Below are positions 17,927 through 27,077 of a DNA stretch of 64,000 nt, piece by piece. The notes under the pieces were generated by a model. The model searched no databases. It saw only the letters and a program-made list of their open reading frames with translations, and was not told the origin of the DNA. A program made the translations under genes and the position numbers. The stretch's first letter is position 1. The number at the start of each line of letters is the position of its first letter. Origin of the DNA: Methylomonas aurea (GTDB taxonomy: Bacteria; Pseudomonadota; Gammaproteobacteria; Methylococcales; Methylomonadaceae); contig NZ_JANIBM010000001.1 of assembly GCF_024505045.1 (NCBI RefSeq), forward strand, positions 186,001-250,000, written 5' to 3'.

Positions 17927-18886
17927 TCAGCGGTGCAGCAGAATCAGATAATCGCCAAGGCGGGTGGAATGGATGTTTAGAGAAGACTCGATCGCGGCCA
18001 GCACCGCCAGCGGTTGGCCGGTGCCGAACACGCCGCTGACTCGGCGCTCGGCAAGGGCCGGGTCTTCGATCAGCAAAAGGCCGCGATGGTAGCGGTTCAA
18101 TTCGGCGACCACTTCGCCGAGCGGCCGGTTTTCGAATACCAGTTTGCCGCGCCGCCAAGCCGCGGCGGCCTGTTTGTCGACATCCTGGATCGGGCCGATG
18201 CCTTGCTCTCGGCTAAAGGCCGCCTGTTGGCCCTCCGCCAGCATGCCGCGTTGCGGGTGGCCGCCGCGCACCAGCTCCAGCGCCACCCGGTGCTCGGTGA
18301 CGCCGACCACCACCCGGCCGCCGTCCAAGCGGACGTTGAATGCAGTACCGAGAGCGGTGATCACACCGTCGCCGGCCTGTACTTGAAAGGGCCTTGCCGG
18401 GTCGGGACTGACTTCGAACAGCGCTTCGCCGCGCAACAACGTCAAACGGCGCTGGCCGGCGCCGAATTGAACCAGCAGCGCGCTGTTGCCGTTCAAATGC
18501 ACCGCAGAACCGTCGCTGAGAGCAATATCGCGTACTTCGCCGAAACCGGTATGAAAGTCGGCGCGCAAACCCAACGATAATGGGCTCAGCCACCACAGCG
18601 CCAAACTCGCCGCCAATGCCAGCGGTAACCGGACTCGCCGCCAGATTTTCGCCGAAACCGGTTTTCGCGGCTCGGACCGCAAATCGGCCGACACCGAAGC
18701 CAAGCGATGTTTCACTTCGGCCAGATCGCTCCACAACTGCTCTACCTGCCGATAGGCTTGCGGATGCGCCGGATCTGCCGCCAGCCAGCGCTCGAACTCG
18801 ACCAACACCTCGGGAGCGTTGCTTCCGCCGTCCATTCTGACCCACCAGGCGCGGGCCTCGGCCTTGACCGATTCCGGGATTTTCAT
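17927..18886 (-). CDS. fecR: FecR-family anti-sigma/sigma-regulator membrane protein
   Basis: 319 aa. N-terminal cytoplasmic DUF4880 domain (EARAWWVRMDGGSNAPEVLVEFERWLAADPAHPQAY), one transmembrane helix (about residues 91-106, PLALAASLALWWLSPL), then the periplasmic FecR domain (GEVRDIALSDGSAVHLNGNSAL) and a C-terminal STN-contacting region. It transmits the ligand-bound state of the TonB receptor to the ECF sigma factor. The start at 18886 is preceded by GAGG and begins with the family's usual N terminus; the open frame upstream overlaps fecI. Confidence 0.93.
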   Translation of the reverse strand: MKIPESVKAEARAWWVRMDGGSNAPEVLVEFERWLAADPAHPQAYRQVEQLWSDLAEVKHRLASVSADLRSEPRKPVSAKIWRRVRLPLALAASLALWWLSPLSLGLRADFHTGFGEVRDIALSDGSAVHLNGNSALLVQFGAGQRRLTLLRGEALFEVSPDPARPFQVQAGDGVITALGTAFNVRLDGGRVVVGVTEHRVALELVRGGHPQRGMLAEGQQAAFSREQGIGPIQDVDKQAAAAWRRGKLVFENRPLGEVVAELNRYHRGLLLIEDPALAERRVSGVFGTGQPLAVLAAIESSLNIHSTRLGDYLILLHR

Positions 18887-19020
18887 CGCGCAGCCTCGCC
18901 GCAGAGGTGCAGGAGGCTGCAGCGCGGCAGCGTTGGGGAAAAGGAAGCAGTCATCGGCAGCGTAATATGAGGAAGCGTTGCCATTATAGGACGCGCGCTG
19001 GCGCAAAAACAGGAACGGCG

Positions 19021-19524
19021 TCAGTCGTCGCAGTCCTGCAATGCCGCCAGTGCGTTGCGCAGATGCTTTTCGACCATATTGCGCGAGATCCCCAAACGCT
19101 CGGCGATCTCGGCATGGCTCAGGCCCTCGTATTTGCGCATGACGAACACGGTACGGCACTTTAGCGGTAGCTGCTCCACCGCGGAAACCAGCCGGTTCAG
19201 GCGCTCGCGGGCGGCGTTGATCTGTTCCGGATCGGCCGCGCTGTCGGCACCGGCTTCTTCAGCCGCGGCGTCCTCGTAATGCGCATACTGCTCGCGCACC
19301 TGGCGGCGGCGTTCGTAATCGGTCGCCAGATTAGCGGCGATACGGTGCAGCAAAGCGCGCGGATTTTCCGCCTGGCGCCACAGGTCGCCGGCCAGCATGC
19401 GCTGGTAGGTTTCCTGAACGATGTCGCCCGCCGTGTCTGTGCAGCCGCAACGTCTGAACATGACGCGGCGCAATTCGTCGTCGTAGGTTTTTATCAGATC
19501 GGAAATATCAAGAATAGTGCTCAT
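19021..19524 (-). CDS. fecI: FecI-type ECF sigma factor
   Basis: 167 aa. Sigma-70 region 2 (LIKTYDDELRRVMFRRCGCTDTAGDIVQETYQRML) and region 4 (LNRLVSAVEQLPLKCRTVFVMRKYEGLSHAEIAERLGISRNMVEKHLRNALAAL, helix-turn-helix). Iron-starvation sigma factor partner of the FecR downstream (134 bp away) and the TonB receptor. The upstream 19650-19720 is AT-rich and could carry a Fur-controlled promoter, but I see no exact Fur box. The longer frame to 19677 has no support. Confidence 0.93.
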   Translation of the reverse strand: MSTILDISDLIKTYDDELRRVMFRRCGCTDTAGDIVQETYQRMLAGDLWRQAENPRALLHRIAANLATDYERRRQVREQYAHYEDAAAEEAGADSAADPEQINAARERLNRLVSAVEQLPLKCRTVFVMRKYEGLSHAEIAERLGISRNMVEKHLRNALAALQDCDD

Positions 19525-19784
19525 GGTCCCGGCCAGGCGAAGCGATGGCCGGAGGCAACCAAAACCCGTGCCAGAACGCTGCCAGCGCCTGTTCCAACAA
19601 GGTCTTAGCGATAGTGGCAAACAAATACTGCCGATTCCGCTCGAGAAATTTGCGCGATATGCCGCAGCAGCATGCAATATTTAACATAGTTTAATAAAGT
19701 TGCGCGCCGGCGCCTGCGGCCGGACCTGATCACCGTCGCACCAGCCATGGCCAAGTTTGGCGAAACCCGGTGTGTGCCGCGAAC

Positions 19785-20291
19785 TCAGGGCTCCGCCGGT
19801 GCCGGCGGAGCGGGATCAACCGCAGTCGCCTTGGCGCTGAGCACATTACGGTCCATATCCAACGTGACGGTGTTATTCTGGTGCGGGACCAACGGCGCCA
19901 GCGCTCGCCATTGCGCGTCGTCCAGTTTGCGGAAGGCCGCGAAAAACCCGATCTTGCGCGTGTCCGCTGCCGGGTCTATCGGCAGCGTTTTCTGTTCGCC
20001 GGGCTTGATCAGCAATTCCTGCTTGCGCAACAAATCGCCGCCTAGAGCAACCTGCTCCTTGTCGAACAACATAAAGAAATCCGCCGCGGCGAAGCCGCTC
20101 TGTTCGCGCAATTCGTAAATCCGCAGCAATACCGGCGAGGCTTTGCCGGCCGCATCGGGATTCAACTGCTTGCCGGCATTGATTTGCAAGGTCAACTGCG
20201 TCGGCGGAATCGGCGCCGGTGCCTCCGGCGTCTCGGCGCAGGAGGCCAGCATTACGCTGCACAAAATCGGAAGGACTCTGGATAAGGACAT
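19785..20291 (-). CDS. TssJ-like type VI secretion lipoprotein, isolated
   Basis: 168 aa. Lipoprotein signal with lipobox LASC (Cys about residue 18), a short Pro-rich spacer, then the TssJ/VasD beta-sandwich pattern: LTLQINAGKQLNPDAAGKASPVLLRIYELR, FFMLFDKEQVALGGDLL, KPGEQKTLPI, and IGFFAAFRKLDDAQWRA. TssJ is the outer-membrane lipoprotein of the T6SS membrane complex, binding TssM. No other T6SS gene is in the window; neighbours are fecI and an acylase. The start at 20291 has a GGAG site and leaves the signal at the N terminus. Confidence 0.85.
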   Translation of the reverse strand: MSLSRVLPILCSVMLASCAETPEAPAPIPPTQLTLQINAGKQLNPDAAGKASPVLLRIYELREQSGFAAADFFMLFDKEQVALGGDLLRKQELLIKPGEQKTLPIDPAADTRKIGFFAAFRKLDDAQWRALAPLVPHQNNTVTLDMDRNVLSAKATAVDPAPPAPAEP

Positions 20292-20450
20292 GGCAATAAA
20301 TCTCCATTGAAAATCGCAATACAGGCATTCTGCCATAGAGCGGACGCCGTGCGTGCGCCAGACCGGAAAAGTCCGGCAAACGCTCAACCCATTACCAGGC
20401 GTTCCCCGCCGCCCGCCGCAAGCGCGGATAGGCAACTTATCCGCAACAGA

Positions 20451-22835
20451 CTAGGGCGTCAGCGTCCACTGGTGTTCGGCACGGCCGGCCTGTAAGGCCA
20501 GCGGCAGGCCCTGTAGCCAGTAGGGCTGTTGATCCATATAGAACTCGGACAACGGATGGCCGGACTGGCCGCCGGGCATATGCAAAATGCCGTCCTGCCA
20601 ATGTCCCGGCGAAACCACCAGGCGCTCGCTGGCGGCGAAATTAGCGCCGGCCACCCGCACGCAATATCCGGTGCAACCGGCTAGGGTCTGCTCCGGCATG
20701 TTCAGAAAGGCCGCCAAAAACGGCATGGCCTTGGTGAACGGATGGGAGTAAGCGGCCTTGTTCTGCGAGCCCCAAGTCAAATCGGCCAAGCGTTTACCGG
20801 GATTGCGCTCCAGCAAGTTCGCGGCGGCCTTTGCCAATTGCGCGGCGACGAAGCCGTCCCAGTTCCGGTAACGGCCGGCATCCGGCAACAGCGCCGGATC
20901 GGCGGCATTCAATAAGGCTTGCAGCGGCGTATCGGCATAATTCCAGGCGTAGCTGAAATCGGGATCGGCCTGTTTGCAAGCCGCCAGGAACGGCGCAAAT
21001 ACCGCTTCGATCAATTGTTTACGAAATTCGACCAACAGCGGCAGGCCCAAGCTGTCGCTGTCGGCCCGGCCGTTCCAGGCCAGCAGGTAAGCGCGCAGCG
21101 CCGCCGCATCCGGTTGCGCGGCCGGATCGATAGCGCCGAGCGCGCGCAAGGCCAGTTGCCGGTAGTAGCCGAAAAACTCCGATTCGGTATCCAATTGCAG
21201 ATTGAACAGCGACCATTCGTCGTGGCGGGGGATTTGCCGCAATTGCTGCGAAATCCGGAACGCCCGATAACCGTTGGCGAACTGGTGGCCGATCACGACC
21301 GGATAATCGGCACCGAACCGGCGTTCGTTGGCCGAGGCCAGAAAGCCCTGCTCGGGGTCGACGCTGCGCGGCATCCGTTCCGCCGGCAAATAGCCGCTCC
21401 AGCCGGTTTTACCGTCGGCCCAGGATTTGCTGACCGCACCGTCGCCGCCGAAACGCAACGGAATTTTGCCGGTCAGGGTCCAGGCGATATGGCCGCCGCT
21501 ATCGGCGAACAGAATGTTCAACTGCGGCCCGCCGGCACGGTTGGCGATCGCCAGCGCTTGCTCCAGGTTTTGGCTTTGCTCCAGTTCCAGCAATTCGGTA
21601 TTGACCGCGGCCGTATCCAGCGCCGCCCAGCGGATCGCCACCGGCCGGCCCAGCAAAGGCTTGTCGGCGACCGGGCCCCAGCGGGTTTCCCGGACTAAGA
21701 CCTCGCGTTCGCCGCCGCCCTTGATCCGAATCGTCTCCCTCCGCAATTCGAAGTCCTGCCAGTCGGCGCCGACCCGGTATTGCCCGGCATGGTCGGCATC
21801 GGTTTCGAGTTGGACCAGATCCAGAAAATCGCCGCCGACATTGGTCATGCCCCAGGCCAGATGCCGGTTGCTGCCGGCGATCAGAAACGGCGTACCCGGC
21901 AAATTGACGCCGACAGCCTCGACCCCCGGATAGGCCAGTTCGATTCGGTACCAGATGTTCGGTACATTGATGCTCAGATGCATGTCGTTGGCCAGTATCG
22001 CCCGGCCGTCGGCCGTTTTGCGGCCGGCGACCGCCCAGGCATTGGAACCGGCCATAGATTCGCCGGCGCCGGCATCGGCCAGCGGCGGCACAGCGCCTCC
22101 GTTGGTTGCCAATAGCGTTTGCAAGGCCGCGGCCGGCAGCGGTAGCGGCGGCCGTAAGGATGCCGATGCCGGCAATAATTGGTCGGTATAGCGATCGCTA
22201 TCCGGCGTGAAAAACGCGGCGACATCGGCCGGCAAGGTTTGCTGCATCACGCTGAGCATCCGCTCGCTTTGCTCGGCACGGGCGGTCAGAGTTTCGAACA
22301 TGCCGAACACCACCAATAAACTATCCTCGGCCTGCCAGGGTTCCGGACGGTAACCGAGGGCGCCGAACTCGAACGGCAACGCCCTGGCTTGCAGCAAATA
22401 GCTGTTGACGCCGTCGGCGTAGGCTTGCAGATACTGGCGGTGCGCGGCCGGCAAAGAGGCCAGCACCCTGCCGGCACGGACGTTAAAACCGTAAATCCGC
22501 GCCTGCTTGTCGCTGGCGAAAGCCTTGTCGCCGAAGATTTCGGCCAGACGGCCGGCGTTCTTGCGCCGCATCAAATCCATTTGAAACATCCGGTCGCGGG
22601 CCGTGACGTAACCCAACACCCTTGCCGCGTCGGTCCGATTGTTCGCGCGGATCGACGGAATGCCGTGGCTGTCCGTGGCGACCGTTGCCGGCGCCGACAA
22701 CTGCGGCAAGTTACGCTCGCCGTCCAGAGCCGGCAACGAACTGCGCAGCCAAGCGTAGCCGAGGCCGGCCGCACCCAAAAGCGACGCCGTCCCGGCCAGC
22801 GCCAGATAACGGCTGAATCTTCGAGCTTTAGCCAT
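20451..22835 (-). CDS. penicillin acylase-family Ntn hydrolase (possible acyl-homoserine-lactone acylase)
   Basis: 794 aa. N-terminal membrane/signal segment (residues ~10-30), alpha-chain with GIPSIRANNRTDAARVLGYVTARDRMFQMDLMRR, then the autoprocessing site GSNAWAVAG in which Ser264 becomes the catalytic N-terminal nucleophile of the beta-chain. ANDMHL and the NLPGTPFLIAGSNRHLAWGMTN segments are typical of the family. Members cleave amide bonds of penicillins, cephalosporins or acyl-homoserine lactones; which one applies here is not evident. Start at 22835 chosen for the signal sequence; the frame is open to 23189 inside the next gene. Confidence 0.92.
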   Translation of the reverse strand: MAKARRFSRYLALAGTASLLGAAGLGYAWLRSSLPALDGERNLPQLSAPATVATDSHGIPSIRANNRTDAARVLGYVTARDRMFQMDLMRRKNAGRLAEIFGDKAFASDKQARIYGFNVRAGRVLASLPAAHRQYLQAYADGVNSYLLQARALPFEFGALGYRPEPWQAEDSLLVVFGMFETLTARAEQSERMLSVMQQTLPADVAAFFTPDSDRYTDQLLPASASLRPPLPLPAAALQTLLATNGGAVPPLADAGAGESMAGSNAWAVAGRKTADGRAILANDMHLSINVPNIWYRIELAYPGVEAVGVNLPGTPFLIAGSNRHLAWGMTNVGGDFLDLVQLETDADHAGQYRVGADWQDFELRRETIRIKGGGEREVLVRETRWGPVADKPLLGRPVAIRWAALDTAAVNTELLELEQSQNLEQALAIANRAGGPQLNILFADSGGHIAWTLTGKIPLRFGGDGAVSKSWADGKTGWSGYLPAERMPRSVDPEQGFLASANERRFGADYPVVIGHQFANGYRAFRISQQLRQIPRHDEWSLFNLQLDTESEFFGYYRQLALRALGAIDPAAQPDAAALRAYLLAWNGRADSDSLGLPLLVEFRKQLIEAVFAPFLAACKQADPDFSYAWNYADTPLQALLNAADPALLPDAGRYRNWDGFVAAQLAKAAANLLERNPGKRLADLTWGSQNKAAYSHPFTKAMPFLAAFLNMPEQTLAGCTGYCVRVAGANFAASERLVVSPGHWQDGILHMPGGQSGHPLSEFYMDQQPYWLQGLPLALQAGRAEHQWTLTP

Positions 22836-22954
22836 GCTTACCCACCCTGTTCGAAAATTGCGACGGGTTTTACCCGAGTTTCTGTTAAACGGCAACGGCC
22901 GCTGCAGCGGCGACCGATGCCGCCCCGAAATGCCTAATCCCGATTCCGGCCTGG

Positions 22955-23929
22955 TTATAGCGCATCGAGATGCTGGCTGACGAATGCCGACAGGCAGGCA
23001 TAGTCGGCGCTTGGCTGCGGATCGCCGAGCAGCCATTCCAGAAAATAACGGTAATCGGCGCCGGTACGGCGATCCGCCCGTTTTATCCAATGAGCGATGC
23101 CGGCGGCGAACTCCAGATTTTTCAAGATGTCCTCCCAGCGGTCGGAACCGTTGAACAGGCGCAGTTCGACCGTCGCCGCCGGATTGCAATTCAACACCCG
23201 GTAGCGGTCGTACTCCCCGCTCAACGCCTGTTTGATGCCGACCGCTTCGCTACGCGCCCAATGGCCGAGCGGACGCTGGGCGATGGTGGCCAAAAACCGG
23301 CGATTGGTCGGCTGGCTGCAGAAGTAAACCAGGCTGGCCAGTTCGGCGGCGCTAAAAAACGCCTTCGATAGATGTACGTGCATACCGGTCTGGCCGGCAC
23401 AGCAAAAGCGGTGGGTTTGCCTGATCCGGTTCCAGGCCGGCAGCGCCTGCACCCACGCCGCCCGGTGGTAGTTTAGCGTCGCCGGGTGGCTGACCAATTC
23501 GAATCCGTAGCGGATGCTGCGGTCTTTCTTGGCGTAGCAATAAGGCAGTATCTGCAAACAAGCGCCAGCCAGGGCCGGCAGATCGCAACTGCGGTCCTCG
23601 AGGTTCAGTTCCAGTTCCAATCCCAAGAACAGCTTGGAGCCGGTGCCGAAAAATACCGGCTCCGGCTTGTAGCCGTAGGCGTGTATCGGCAAGGCCGCGC
23701 GCCGGCATGGCGTGCAACTGTTTTCGTCCAGCTCCGATAACAGGGTCCAGGCATTGCAATCGACGCACAACCCAAAAGAGTCCGAGCATGCGTCGCAAAC
23801 GGCCAAATCCGCCAACATCAGCCGGTCTTCCCAGGCAAAAAATTGGCCGCAACGGCCGCATGCGAATGTGGCTGGTTCGCAGCCGCGGTTGACGTTACCG
23901 CGGCCGGGTTCTGTATCGGCAGACTTCAT
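22955..23929 (-). CDS. zinc-ribbon plus amidoligase-like protein
   Basis: 324 aa. The N terminus has four CxxC pairs (Cys24/27, 45/48, 55/58, 72/75), indicating one or two zinc ribbons. The rest matches the amidoligase pattern of the COOH-NH2 ligase (glutamine-synthetase-like) fold: GLELELN at 103-109, KKDRSIRYGFELVSHP at 134-149, GMHVHLS at 182-188 and RYRVLN...TVELRLF at 242-259. Such enzymes are known mainly from phages and predicted peptide-modification loci. No obvious substrate gene adjoins. No strong ribosome site. Probably soluble (no signal). Substrate unknown. Confidence 0.75.
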   Translation of the reverse strand: MKSADTEPGRGNVNRGCEPATFACGRCGQFFAWEDRLMLADLAVCDACSDSFGLCVDCNAWTLLSELDENSCTPCRRAALPIHAYGYKPEPVFFGTGSKLFLGLELELNLEDRSCDLPALAGACLQILPYCYAKKDRSIRYGFELVSHPATLNYHRAAWVQALPAWNRIRQTHRFCCAGQTGMHVHLSKAFFSAAELASLVYFCSQPTNRRFLATIAQRPLGHWARSEAVGIKQALSGEYDRYRVLNCNPAATVELRLFNGSDRWEDILKNLEFAAGIAHWIKRADRRTGADYRYFLEWLLGDPQPSADYACLSAFVSQHLDAL

Positions 23930-24174
23930 AATTCGGCGATCCGACAGTTAACGCGGCTTTTCCGGCTATGGTTGACAGGATTGTAACTATTCAGCATCCG
24001 CCAAAACACAGGTGGTTTACGCGCTCTCCAGCGGGAGACGAGCTGTAGTGCTGCGCGCTGAGTAATTACACTAGCTTTTACTATTTCTCAAAATCTATAA
24101 GATAGTTTCAAAACTCCGGCAGTCCAACAACCTCCCGGCCGCCTTCCCCTAACCCGCTCAAACCAGGAACAGCC

Positions 24175-25575
24175 ATGATCAGCAAGACGTTGCGACGAGC
24201 CATCCTAGAATTTTGCAACCGTTATAGCACACCCATTTTATTTGCCCGCCTCGAGGCAACGGCCGCCGGCTCGCGCCTGGCGTTCGGCGTTGCCGGCGCC
24301 GATGCGGCGGCACGGCTGCGGGCGGTGGCCGAGTTGGCGTTCGCAGACGCATTTGCCGGGCTGGACGTCGTCGATGTGTCCTCCGCCGAGCGCGGGCAGA
24401 GCCTGGAGCACTTGCTCGGCCAGGGCGGCGAATGGATTTTCGATCCGACCCTGGCTCTGCGCCGGGCCGAAGCGGCGGTGGCGGCCGCGAATATGTTGCG
24501 GCTGGAAGGGTGGGCAGGCCGGATCAGTTTCCAGCCCAAGCAGCGCACTTTCTACCTGACCGATACGGAAGGCGCAGATTGGTGCAACCGGTTCCAGGCG
24601 CTGCTGGCTGCAGAAGCCGGCCGCCTTGAAGTGGAGTTCGTCCAGCTGCCGCAGGTTCGGCCGGCCGCCCCTGGTGTCGGTGCGCTGGCCGTGGACCGCA
24701 TATCCTGCCGGCAAGCGCTATCTACGCCTAGCGGTCGCTATGCCGGATTCCGCTACCGCCTGAAACCGCTGATAGCCGCGATTTTGGGCTTGGGTTTTCT
24801 GAATATGGCCCATCCGGCCGCGGCCGAACCGGCGGTTTCCGAATTGAACGGCAAATTGGGCGCCAACGGCAGCAGTTTCGACGGCAAAGGCAGCGGTATC
24901 GGTTTCGGTAGCGTTACCGCGCCGCTAGGCCACTCCTTTGGCCTGCAACTCGACGCCGGTGCCGGCTCTATCGACAGCAACGCCTATTGGGGCACCGGCG
25001 CCCATTTGTTCTGGCGCGACCCCAGCGTGGGCTTGCTGGGCTTGACCTACGGCTACCAACGCTGGAACGATTTCGATTTCGGCTTTTTACACAATAACAA
25101 TACCGCGGTCGTGGCGGATGCGTTCATGCATCGGGCCGGATTGGAAGGCGAGTGGTATTTGTCTCGCTTCACCTTGAGCGGGCGCGGCGGCTATCAGGAC
25201 GGCACGGTTCACAGCGACGGCTACGGCCAACTCAAATTGAAGTATTACGCCACCGACGATTTGGCCGTGCACGCCACGGCCGACCATTTCGGCGGGCAGA
25301 ATCTGATCCGCGGCGGCGTGGAATATCGGCCGAACCTGGAAGTGCTGTCCGGCCTGTCGCTATTTGCCGAAGGCGGTTATGGCAGCCAAGACTACGGCAT
25401 GGGCCAGGCCGGCATCCGCCTCTATTTCGGCAAGCCGACCACATTGATCGGCCGCGATCGCCGGTCCGACCCGGATTCGCTGATTCCCGACGATGCCAAT
25501 GCCTTGGTGCAGCAAATCAAAAACATGCGCCGCGGCCAGCCTTATGTGGTATCGACCGCCACAATCGTTAAATAA
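24175..25575 (+). CDS. unrecognised two-part protein: soluble N-terminal domain plus putative outer-membrane barrel
   Basis: 466 aa. Residues 1-190 look cytoplasmic (mixed Ala/Leu/Glu helices, no signal peptide). Residues ~195-218 form a signal-peptide-like stretch (basic, then LIAAILGLGFLNMAHPAAA). The remainder (220-440) has alternating, Gly/Tyr/Phe-rich segments typical of a small beta-barrel (GFGSVTAPLGHSFGLQLDAGAG, GLTYGYQRWNDFDFG, FAEGGYGSQDYGMGQAGIRLYFG). Either an unusual fusion, or two proteins with a second start at a GTG/TTG near residue 175. I do not recognise either half. It may be co-transcribed with the glycosyltransferase-like gene 25 bp downstream. Confidence 0.7.
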   Translation: MISKTLRRAILEFCNRYSTPILFARLEATAAGSRLAFGVAGADAAARLRAVAELAFADAFAGLDVVDVSSAERGQSLEHLLGQGGEWIFDPTLALRRAEAAVAAANMLRLEGWAGRISFQPKQRTFYLTDTEGADWCNRFQALLAAEAGRLEVEFVQLPQVRPAAPGVGALAVDRISCRQALSTPSGRYAGFRYRLKPLIAAILGLGFLNMAHPAAAEPAVSELNGKLGANGSSFDGKGSGIGFGSVTAPLGHSFGLQLDAGAGSIDSNAYWGTGAHLFWRDPSVGLLGLTYGYQRWNDFDFGFLHNNNTAVVADAFMHRAGLEGEWYLSRFTLSGRGGYQDGTVHSDGYGQLKLKYYATDDLAVHATADHFGGQNLIRGGVEYRPNLEVLSGLSLFAEGGYGSQDYGMGQAGIRLYFGKPTTLIGRDRRSDPDSLIPDDANALVQQIKNMRRGQPYVVSTATIVK

Positions 25576-25600
25576 TAGTTAAACCGGTTGCGGCGCCGAC

Positions 25601-26776
25601 GTGACTCGCCCGCGCGCGCTGTTGGTCAACGAAATGGGCGGCGGCGTTGAGTACGCCGAACGCCTCTGTCTGATCGCGCGCCATTTGGCCGATGCCGGAT
25701 TCCATTGCCGGTTGGCACTGCCGCAACCGTTGGCGGCCCATTACCGGCGGTTCTTCCCGACCATAGCCTGGCCGCGGCTCAACAGCGTCGCCCCGTTCAG
25801 TGCCGAACGGGCTGCATGCTATATCGATTTGCTGGCCAGCGTCGGATTCGCGTCGCCGCTCAATTTAACCCGAATGCTGAACGCGGCGGACCGGCGTTTG
25901 GCCGCCTGCGCTCCGGACTTGGTCGTCGCCGATTTCGCCCCGCTGGCGCAATTGGCGGCGCGCGGGCGTTTACCGGTCGTATGCCTGGGTAGCGGCTATA
26001 CGCTGCCGCCGCTCGATTGCGCCGACTTGCCGCCGTTTCGAGACGATTTGGAACCGATGGTCGACCCCGCCGAATTATTGGCCGCGCTAGCCGAAGCGCT
26101 CGATTCGCGCAGCGGCGGCCGGCCGGCTTCGATCGCCGCGGCGTTTGCGGTCCGGGCCGATATCGTCTGTTGCCATCGAGAACTGGATATCTATTCCCGC
26201 TACCGGCGAAATGCCGTGGCCGGACCGTTGCCAGGCGGCCGGCCGGCGGCGCTGCCCGCACAGGCGGCGATCTTTGCCCGGCTGGCGCCGGACCATCCCG
26301 ATTTGGAGCGTATCCTGCAATGTTTGGCGGCGGCGGGGGTGCCGTGCCGGATTCACGTTCCCAATGCGGCACCGATCCTGGCGGCAGCGGCAGCGGGGAC
26401 GGCGGTTACGGTTAGCGGCGGCCCCTGCGATTTGGTCGACGAGCTAAACCGCTGCAGCCTGGTGCTGCATGGCGGTGACATCGACGTAGCCGATGCGGCG
26501 CTAGCGGCGGGACGGCCGCAGCTATTGCTGCCGCTCTATGTCGAACAAGCCCTGGTCACCGACCAACTCGCGGAATTGGGCATTGCGGTTCGGATCGATA
26601 TGCAAGCGAGCGCTGCCGATATCGTACAAACCCTACGCCGCTCCGTCGCCAATGCCAGCTTGGCCGCCGTGGCCCAATCCTTGGCCTTGCGCCTGGCGCA
26701 ACGCAACCTCAAACCGGCGTTGGACTTGATCGTCGAACAGGCCGTCGGTGCAATCAATCCCGCCCTGGAACCTTGA
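25601..26776 (+). CDS. glycosyltransferase-like protein (GT1/GT28-type fold)
   Basis: 391 aa from GTG. N-terminal NEMGGGVEYAERLCLIARHLADAGFHCRLAL resembles the Gly-rich start of MurG/UGT-type enzymes; a C-terminal LVLHGGDIDVADAALAAGRPQLLLPLYVEQALVTDQLAELGIAVRI matches the nucleotide-sugar acceptor loop where bound UDP-sugar is held. Donor and acceptor unknown. It follows the barrel-containing protein with a 25-bp gap, suggesting they act together, perhaps at the cell envelope. Confidence 0.72.
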   Translation: MTRPRALLVNEMGGGVEYAERLCLIARHLADAGFHCRLALPQPLAAHYRRFFPTIAWPRLNSVAPFSAERAACYIDLLASVGFASPLNLTRMLNAADRRLAACAPDLVVADFAPLAQLAARGRLPVVCLGSGYTLPPLDCADLPPFRDDLEPMVDPAELLAALAEALDSRSGGRPASIAAAFAVRADIVCCHRELDIYSRYRRNAVAGPLPGGRPAALPAQAAIFARLAPDHPDLERILQCLAAAGVPCRIHVPNAAPILAAAAAGTAVTVSGGPCDLVDELNRCSLVLHGGDIDVADAALAAGRPQLLLPLYVEQALVTDQLAELGIAVRIDMQASAADIVQTLRRSVANASLAAVAQSLALRLAQRNLKPALDLIVEQAVGAINPALEP

Positions 26777-27077
26777 GCCGCCGGATCCAGCGAGAGCTTA
26801 ACTGGAGCCCTGTTTACCGAATTTGGCCCCGGCGACGCTGCATCGGCCGGAATCGGGGCTTTGCGCGGCCGGTAATGCGGTTTTGACTGAAGCAAACCGG
26901 ACTGTCCCGCGTTCCGCCGCCAGAACACCGTCGCCCCTCGGACAACGACGCGTCGAATCAATAGGTACTTATGGGTCGGGATGGCCGAATACTGCCTTGC
27001 GGCAGATAGAATTTAGAATTAAAGCGGTTGGCGATGTATCATGCCAACCCTTAGTCGTTTTCGTCCGTTGCCAAGCT
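26777..27077. other. intergenic region, nothing recognised
   Basis: About 300 bp before the ModE-like gene. Frames through it (open from 26823) lack ribosome sites and recognisable protein features. It probably contains the promoter of the downstream gene; no clear operator seen. Confidence 0.5.

Noticed and set aside
19785-20291. A type VI secretion gene cluster
   Set aside because: Only the TssJ-like lipoprotein is present; no sheath, tube, baseplate, TssL or TssM gene nearby.
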